A stretch of 64,000 nt of DNA. Origin: Armillaria gallica. Taxonomy: Eukaryota; Basidiomycota; Agaricomycetes; Agaricales; Physalacriaceae. Location of the stretch: positions 6,001,499 to 6,065,498 of the forward strand of contig JBANDB010000006.1 of assembly GCA_037576215.1 (NCBI GenBank). The letters are read 5' to 3'. Under the pieces are notes generated by a model, which was not told the origin of the DNA, ran no database searches, and saw only the letters and a list, made by a program, of their open reading frames with translations. Position 1 is the stretch's first letter. Each line of letters opens with the position of its first letter. This document shows, piece by piece, positions 59,481 through 64,000 of the stretch. A program made the position numbers and the translations under genes.

Positions 59481-60972
59481 CCTTCCTTCGCCGAGTATCT
59501 CTGTACATTTGATAAAGAAGAGTGCGGTACTTCGTTACCGATATCGTAACTTCCAGCCTCCTCGGCAGAGACTGTGTCTTATCCTCGCATCCCTTCGCAG
59601 CTCTCGTTTGCTCAGCACCGTTACAATACTAGGGATCGGTAGGGCAACGTTTGTTCCAATATTGTTCAAGATTGGAATTTTACAATATTCTTGGGTAACG
59701 GCACCAACGTTCCTCCTAGCTCGAGCAGGTCACTGTTTTTTATTCTAATTCTGAACTTCAATATCTGCTGCACAGCATTCAGTATAAAGACGAGTCAGGT
59801 ATTTCCCTCTCTGTAAGGAGGTTTTACGTGCTTGCGGTATAAGCACGCCTCGGGCATATTTAGAGGTCAGCGAGACAATATCCTTTTCATAGTAGTCTCG
59901 ACACGTATATTATGGCCATACTTTACAGAACGATGCATGGCCGATATTGATCTTTCCGAGAAGCTAAAATTATGAAAAACCAAGCCACACTTGCGGTTTG
60001 ATGGTGTAATGGCTGTCGCTCTTGTATGACAAACCACGAAGGATTATTTTGATCCCGTCGTAAGTTCGAATCCTCAATGCCCATCCTCTGAATGCATGAG
60101 GCCATCTATCCCATCTCAGAAGCGCCAGACTTTGTTTCGCGTCCATACTTAAAATGGTTATAAATGTTTGCAGGTCGGTATGCGGCAACTGGAGCTCCTT
60201 GAGCAAGCATTCAGAATTACGACTACAAACACTCTGTTGGCAGTGTCACGAAGAAATAACCCGTCTGTCATGGCTATGGCTATGTATGCTATGAGGACCA
60301 GCTGTCATACTAAGCGAGCTGTCGTCCAAACCCGACTCAAACGAGATGAAAAGAAATCCCCTAGCGACACTTTTCCTACACTTTGCCATCAGATTCGACA
60401 GCACAGCCTCGCACTGAGCAGAAGCGCACCCGTTTTTTTATCATGCCCCCAGCAGTGGTCATCTCCGATGCAGAATCAGAATTATTTGTATTTGTCGCCA
60501 CGCGGAGAGATACTGATAAATGAAAACGATTGATTTAATAACGAAGGAAAAGCTACTTTCAACGTTAGTGAGCTGAGCATCTTTCATTCGGCGTACACTT
60601 GAAGACCTGGAGTGGCTCTCTCAAGCAGGTCGTTTCCCGCGTCTAAAGAAGGAATTGCCTTCGATGAAGGGAACAAGAGAAAGAGAACGTCCGACAAACC
60701 GCAAGTACGAGGAGCTGTAGTGTCAGCCTGACCCTTAAGGGTCGAATCAATCCGCGTACAGCCGGTGAATATGACATATCTCTACCATATATTTGCTTTG
60801 ACTAGCATACTGTCGATATTCTGCCAACGCACGAGAAACGGGCCAACAATGGAGGTCTTCCCAAGATCCTTCATGTTGGTATGAGTATCGGCAATGAGGG
60901 ACAAAGCTACAACGTGTACTGCTGCGCTTCTGAGCGAATTCTTCGCAGACGTGGAGCATATACGAGCCTATC
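59481..60972. other. Subtelomeric, unassigned
   Basis: A 121-codon plus-strand frame (60168-60533) lacks motifs. A tRNA-like fragment lies at about 60008-60082. No other feature was recognised. Confidence 0.35.
60008..60082 (+). other. tRNA-like fragment
   Basis: GATGGTGTAATGGCTGTCGC resembles a tRNA D-arm/A box, and AAGTTCGAATCCTC about 45 bp later resembles a T-arm/B box. The T-stem and acceptor stem do not pair, so this is a tRNA-derived remnant, not a tRNA gene. Confidence 0.35.
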
Positions 60973-61437
60973 ATGCAGAGTAGCGCATGTTGGAGAACAA
61001 ATCAATTAATTAATATCCGCACAACGGTCCACCGCAGAGCCATAGATCCCGACTGCTATAATACTATTCTCATAAACGACGCACGTAAGTCTGGTGCCCG
61101 TACTCGGAACGTTCTTATGCAACTCGGAGGGTTGAATGATTCAGGTAGAGCTCGTGTTGTTAGAGAAGAAGGGCGTATGCGTTCAGCTTCAACGTTCCCG
61201 TCCCCTCCGCGCCGTTCCAGGTGTACAAGTCCGAATTCGAAAGCACGCGTTGCTATTGTCGTTCATCCAGACTGGACTGACTCATATCGTCGTCGTACAG
61301 CCAGAGAGCTTGACGAAGAGGGCACTCCTGGTGACGGGCACTACGAAATTCCTGTACATCGAGAAACCGAGTTTTTAGTCGGAGGTGAGGTGACCATAGG
61401 CGCTTGTTCATCGCTTCTGAGGTCTATCCGTGTCTGA
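60973..61437 (+). other. Hypothetical 154-codon ORF
   Basis: The frame starts with ATG and is among the longest uninterrupted frames in the distal 3 kb. The composition is Arg/Ser-rich, and an overlapping frame (61136-61378) is open too. There is no family, no signal peptide and no splice pattern, so coding status is doubtful. Confidence 0.2.
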
Positions 61438-61458
61438 CTTTAAATTCTTTATTCAAAG

Positions 61459-61524
61459 TCTGATTTAGCATAAAGGCTAACATCGCTGTGTTACTCAGCT
61501 CGAGGTTCGATTCCTCGTATCGGA
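61459..61524 (+). other. tRNA-like sequence with intact T-arm
   Basis: The T-arm CGAGG-TTCGATT-CCTCG pairs perfectly. The ends TCTGATT and TATCGGA pair at six of seven positions with one wobble, and GCTG-TGTTACT-CAGC forms a hairpin where the anticodon arm would be. The loop lacks the universal U33, the variable region is one base and the whole is only 66 nt, so it is probably a tRNA pseudogene or SINE head. Confidence 0.35.
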
Positions 61525-63864
61525 GATAACTGTCCTTTGAATGTCATTTTGTATGGACCTCACAAGGCGAAAAGAATACAGTAAAAAATATGCATCGCCC
61601 ATTCCGTGTCAGTTCGAGCTCTTCCTTCCGTTGTGGCATCATTACACTGAATAATAGACTTAATCGTGACTTTAGTTCTTGACGTTCAAGCGCGACAAGA
61701 AATACACATACATGCTTCTGCTTCTACAGATTTGCAACGCATAACTAGACACGAGAGGTCGACCCATTAGCACCAATGTTCTACAGCACGAAGACATGAA
61801 AAAGGGACAAAATGAGCTTTGATAAAGTACGTACAGCTAGCTCAATAACTGGATCCCTGCAGGTTACAAGCGGCGAGGCCATAATCGCACTCGCATACTG
61901 GCTTCCTTTTCAATTGAAACATGTACGATAAGCCATTGTTAACGAAACATCGTCTATAACGTCACTCGCCATCGAGAATGCGAGTCTTGGCATGTTCTTC
62001 GTATTTGCGGTTCCGTGGTCTTCGACAGCTCGAAACAAGTAGCGAATATCGAAGATTTAGAAGTAACCACCTTTGTTGGAAGCAAGGACGCCAGACCGTA
62101 AAGTTCAGCCAAGCTTACTGGGGTATATGCGTAAAGTTATTGGAAGATACACACTATGCCCAGCCACAGTATCCGCCTACTGGTCGTTCCTATTTGGTGG
62201 TTATTGTTCGGAACATCGCGTCACAAAATGTGTAGTGGTGATACAGACTGACGCCCAGCGGGAGGAAGCCAGAGAGAACTGGCCTCTCATTGCTGTGGAA
62301 GAGGAAGCCGGAAATTGAAATTACAAACAGCGGCAATAAACATAGCGTGTAGACAGAGATGCCCGGGGGTAAATTTAGAGAAGAAGGACCTGGCGGCTTG
62401 AATACGTCTTCAGAGGATGCTGTATTGCGAAAAGTACTAGCATTTCTTGACAGCCGAGCGCGGTGCTTTGGCTTATATTGAAGTCCGGCCAGGTAAGGAT
62501 GCGTCAACGTTTTTCATGTCTCTGTTGCGTGGCGGGATGCCGAGAACGAGTAGTCGGGCAAGTCTTCCGATGGATTCCCCAATGAAACGGAGGTGACCCG
62601 GTCCGAGTACGCTGATTGCCGATGATCGTAATTTCAAATATCAACAGTCTTTCTCTTCTCTCCCAACACCGTCAGTTAAGATCCTGATCTGTCGGTCCAT
62701 AATAGCGCTACAATCTCCACAATCTGACTCTCCACGCCCCAGGAACATGCTTATTCGATATGAGCTGTGGCAGGCTGTACACCTATAGAGAAGGGCTACA
62801 AAACGGAACAATGATGGGGTGTCACGCTGGTAAGTGGTTAGCCATATATGCGTTTTTAGATGCTGAGGCTGATGATAACATTTAGTAGATGTTGCAGAGA
62901 CGACCTTCCCTGACTGCACTCCTTCAACTTCCTAATCGAGACCAATCCGATATGTGGGTTACTCGTTGTTTTGTCCCTCCGCTTTCCAAAGTCTTGATTT
63001 TTCACTTTACATGCGCAATACCTCATCAGTCGCGCAGTATCCTCAGGGCTTCTATCAAAGTAAAGTAACGCTCTTCTTTTTTGCTCTCATACTAATTACG
63101 TATGTTCAAGGCTACTAGTGTCGATAACTGGACAACTCAAACAACCATAATAGATTGAGCGTCCGAACATCAAGACATTTTTGACATCTCAGCTCGTTCA
63201 CGGAGGGCAGTCGCAACATCGATAGTTTATACAACGACGATGACGCAGGACTAGGCAAAGAGGCCTTGACTTTCGGCGCTCATTGCTTACTGGGGAACAG
63301 ATCCCGATAACAACGCGCATATATCCAGGTCGTCACGATGTTCTTGGCTTGCGGGAGTGGTGCATACGACAGGTTTTTAAGTCCTATTGCTGGTGCGTAC
63401 ATCATACATACTCAGTCGCATTCCTGATAACTAATTCTTGATTTAGCTGTCTCGGCTTGGTACTGATCTATACGGCTCCGCCTAATGTTGCTACGTAACA
63501 TTACCTTGCCTGCTCAACACACCTGTTCTACCCTTTGGACTTCGAAGCAAAGCTCAAAACTCAGCTGCTTGGACAAACCCTACAGGATGGCCTCGTTTCG
63601 GACCTTCAACAAGAGATATTCATCATCTTTTTCTTCCATCGACCTCCTCGTAGTACGGTCGGTCACGAAGGACGGACGGTCTGACTGTGCCTGAATTACT
63701 CAGCTTTTCCAGTGCTGGCGCTATCCCACGTTTCTTTGTTCACATGCATCAGTTTTAGTCTAAGCATTAAATCTATGCCTCGTCTCTTCTTTTAAGCTAT
63801 ACTAGAGCATTGTCCAAAACACTATGCACTCTCCAATATGAAGTTCCGACCGCTGCAATTCCCC
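61525..63864. other. Telomere-proximal unique sequence
   Basis: There are no supported genes and no recognisable subtelomeric helicase. The longest frame is about 105 codons. Sequence appears non-repetitive up to the telomere junction. Confidence 0.4.
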
Positions 63865-64000
63865 TTAGGGTTAGGGTTAGGGTTAGGGTTAGGGTTAGGG
63901 TTAGGGTTAGGGTTAGGGTTAGGGTTAGGGTTAGGGTTAGGGTTAGGGTTAGGGTTAGGGTTAGGGTTAGGGTTAGGGTTAGGGTTAGGGTTAGGGTTAG
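63865..64000 (+). repeat. Telomere (TTAGGG)n
   Basis: Twenty-two perfect TTAGGG units plus TTAG run to the end of the window with no variant unit. The G-rich strand runs 5' to 3' towards the end, so this is a right chromosome end. The junction with non-telomeric sequence (CAATTCCCC then TTAGGG) is abrupt. Confidence 0.98.

Overview
The window is the right end of a fungal chromosome, most likely from a basidiomycete of the Agaricomycetes. It ends in 136 bp of uninterrupted TTAGGG repeat (63865-64000). The genes are broken by many GT-AG introns of about 35-80 bp, and an intron-containing tRNA-Arg gene is present. The protein families seen (S10 carboxypeptidase, aldo/keto reductase, F-box proteins, metacaspase, lineage-specific multi-exon proteins) fit that placement. 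All splice structures here were read by eye and have not been tested against transcripts.

Bases 1-16300 are the chromosome-internal, gene-dense part. In order they hold a spliced NAD(P)-dependent reductase with a stop at codon 5 (484-1890, +); a secreted S10 serine carboxypeptidase (2033-3965, -) meeting it tail to tail; a large protein built from two tandem copies of an ATP-grasp-like module (4299-7651, +); tRNA-Arg(CCG); a hAT-type MITE; two convergent genes of unknown function (8922-10399, + and 10540-12516, -); an aldo/keto reductase (13551-15084, -); and a small single-pass membrane protein (15514-16295, +).

From 16300 to 33700 the DNA is gene-poor. It holds only short open frames, segmental duplicates of decayed sequence (22.7-24.9 kb against 26.4-28.7 kb), tRNA-like/SINE-like repeats, and four short hairpins sharing one loop sequence but with different, self-complementary stems (28780-28905).

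From 33700 to 45800 genes reappear: two F-box proteins (33789-35551, -; 38876-40274, +), a frameshifted copy of a cysteine-containing fungal family (37060-38212), a 165-bp foldback element and a metacaspase (about 42962-44813, +). From 45800 to the telomere the sequence is again mostly decayed. It contains one intact C2H2 zinc-finger gene (51679-52480, +), a second copy of the 37-kb gene interrupted by about 2.2 kb of foreign DNA (56150-58357), and inside that insertion a broken SLD5 (GINS) fragment and a gene with a 12-residue N-glycosylation-sequon repeat.

The picture is an ordinary chromosomal arm passing into a subtelomere shaped by duplication, insertion and pseudogene formation. No operon-like or multi-gene pathway is evident. 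The strongest candidate for something undescribed is the hairpin array at 28.8 kb; the gene-carrying insertion at 56.1-58.4 kb comes next.
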